Source of the DNA: Granulicella sp. L60
GTDB lineage: Bacteria > Acidobacteriota > Terriglobia > Terriglobales > Acidobacteriaceae
Reading direction: 5' to 3'
DNA length: 64,000 bases
NCBI RefSeq assembly: GCF_009765825.1
Contig: NZ_LMUR01000011.1
Span: forward strand, 164,161-228,160
Shown piece after piece: positions 63,937 through 64,000 of the stretch. The notes under the pieces were generated by a model. The model searched no databases. It saw nothing but the letters and a program-made list of their open reading frames with translations, and was not told the DNA's origin. Each line of letters starts with the position of its first letter. Position 1 is the stretch's first letter. A program made the position numbers and the translations under genes.

Positions 63937-64000
63937 GAGCGTGTTTCATAAACACCTGCGCATTGTGATCCAGAGGCAAGCGAGATAGAAGAAGGCTCTG
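63937..64000 (-). mobile_element. Probable 3' end of an IS5-family-like insertion sequence, truncated by the window
   Basis: Read leftward from 64000 the first codons give R-A-F-F-Y-L-A-C-L-W-I-T-M-R-R-C-L and a stop, a hydrophobic tail like the YLAC...R ends of IS5-group transposases. Immediately past the stop the DNA reads GTGTTTATGAAACACGCTC, resembling a terminal inverted repeat, flanked by CTA as a possible TNA target. Only 64 bp are visible, so the family is tentative and the rest lies outside the window. Confidence 0.4.

Noticed and set aside
1..64000. CRISPR array, prophage or rRNA genes
   Set aside because: No regularly spaced identical repeats, no phage structural or integrase genes and no rRNA sequence were seen; the only mobile-element hint is at the right edge.

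Overview
The window looks like a chromosomal segment of an acidobacterium, probably Terriglobia (Granulicella/Edaphobacter/Terriglobus type). This is inferred from gene content: a membrane Ser/Thr kinase with a large repeat-rich C-terminal half, several secreted NHL/Ig-like proteins, an AddAB-like pair, a non-phosphorylative L-fucose cluster, a moderately GC-rich base composition and frequent TTG/GTG starts backed by clear ribosome binding sites. No prophage, CRISPR array or integrated plasmid was seen. A probable insertion-sequence end touches the right edge.

Layout. 1-5.3 kb: a truncated ABC exporter, a DUF1223 thioredoxin-like protein, HemW and a threonine aldolase. 5.4-14.7 kb: a CHASE3-type histidine kinase and a receiver protein, divergent from a full phosphate regulon in the order phoB, phoR, pstS, pstC, pstA, pstB, phoU, with 11-bp-period TAAC repeats (candidate Pho boxes) in the promoter gaps and a strong terminator after pstS. 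14.7-21.1 kb: AddAB-like double-strand-break repair helicase-nucleases. 21.3-27.6 kb: a CusF-SCO1 fusion lipoprotein, two small secreted proteins, the EngB GTPase and two surface lipoproteins. 27.7-31.2 kb: four genes of L-fucose degradation (mutarotase, SDR, L-fuconate dehydratase, FAH-type hydrolase).

31.3-40.3 kb: an NHL/Ig surface protein, a ZIP metal transporter, a DUF4149 membrane protein, HtpX and a cytochrome c maturation operon (ccmF, ccmH, a ccmI-like gene and a carboxypeptidase-regulatory-like membrane protein). 40.4-48.2 kb: a receiver protein, a sodium:solute symporter, an MFS metabolite transporter, a glucose/sorbosone dehydrogenase and a GH13 glycosidase. 48.3-51.4 kb: an Ig-repeat lipoprotein operon and tRNA-Leu(GAG). 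51.5-55.7 kb: an Orn/Lys/Arg decarboxylase, an ECF sigma factor with a cysteine-rich tail, a previously hidden 37-codon metallothionein-like gene and a HAD hydrolase. 56-64 kb: a Ser/Thr kinase, a Tat-exported amine oxidase, a rhodanese protein, an outer-membrane transporter-like protein and the IS end.

The most promising unexplained system is at 54.0-54.83 kb on the minus strand. A candidate ECF-type promoter precedes a tiny gene whose product carries five CxC pairs spaced exactly six residues apart. Directly behind it, apparently in the same transcript, lies a sigma factor whose own C-terminus is a cluster of five cysteines and a histidine. This looks like a metal-sensing, metal-sequestering unit. 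A long Pro/Ala-rich reading frame that is artefactually continuous with the sigma factor covers the small gene and would normally hide it.
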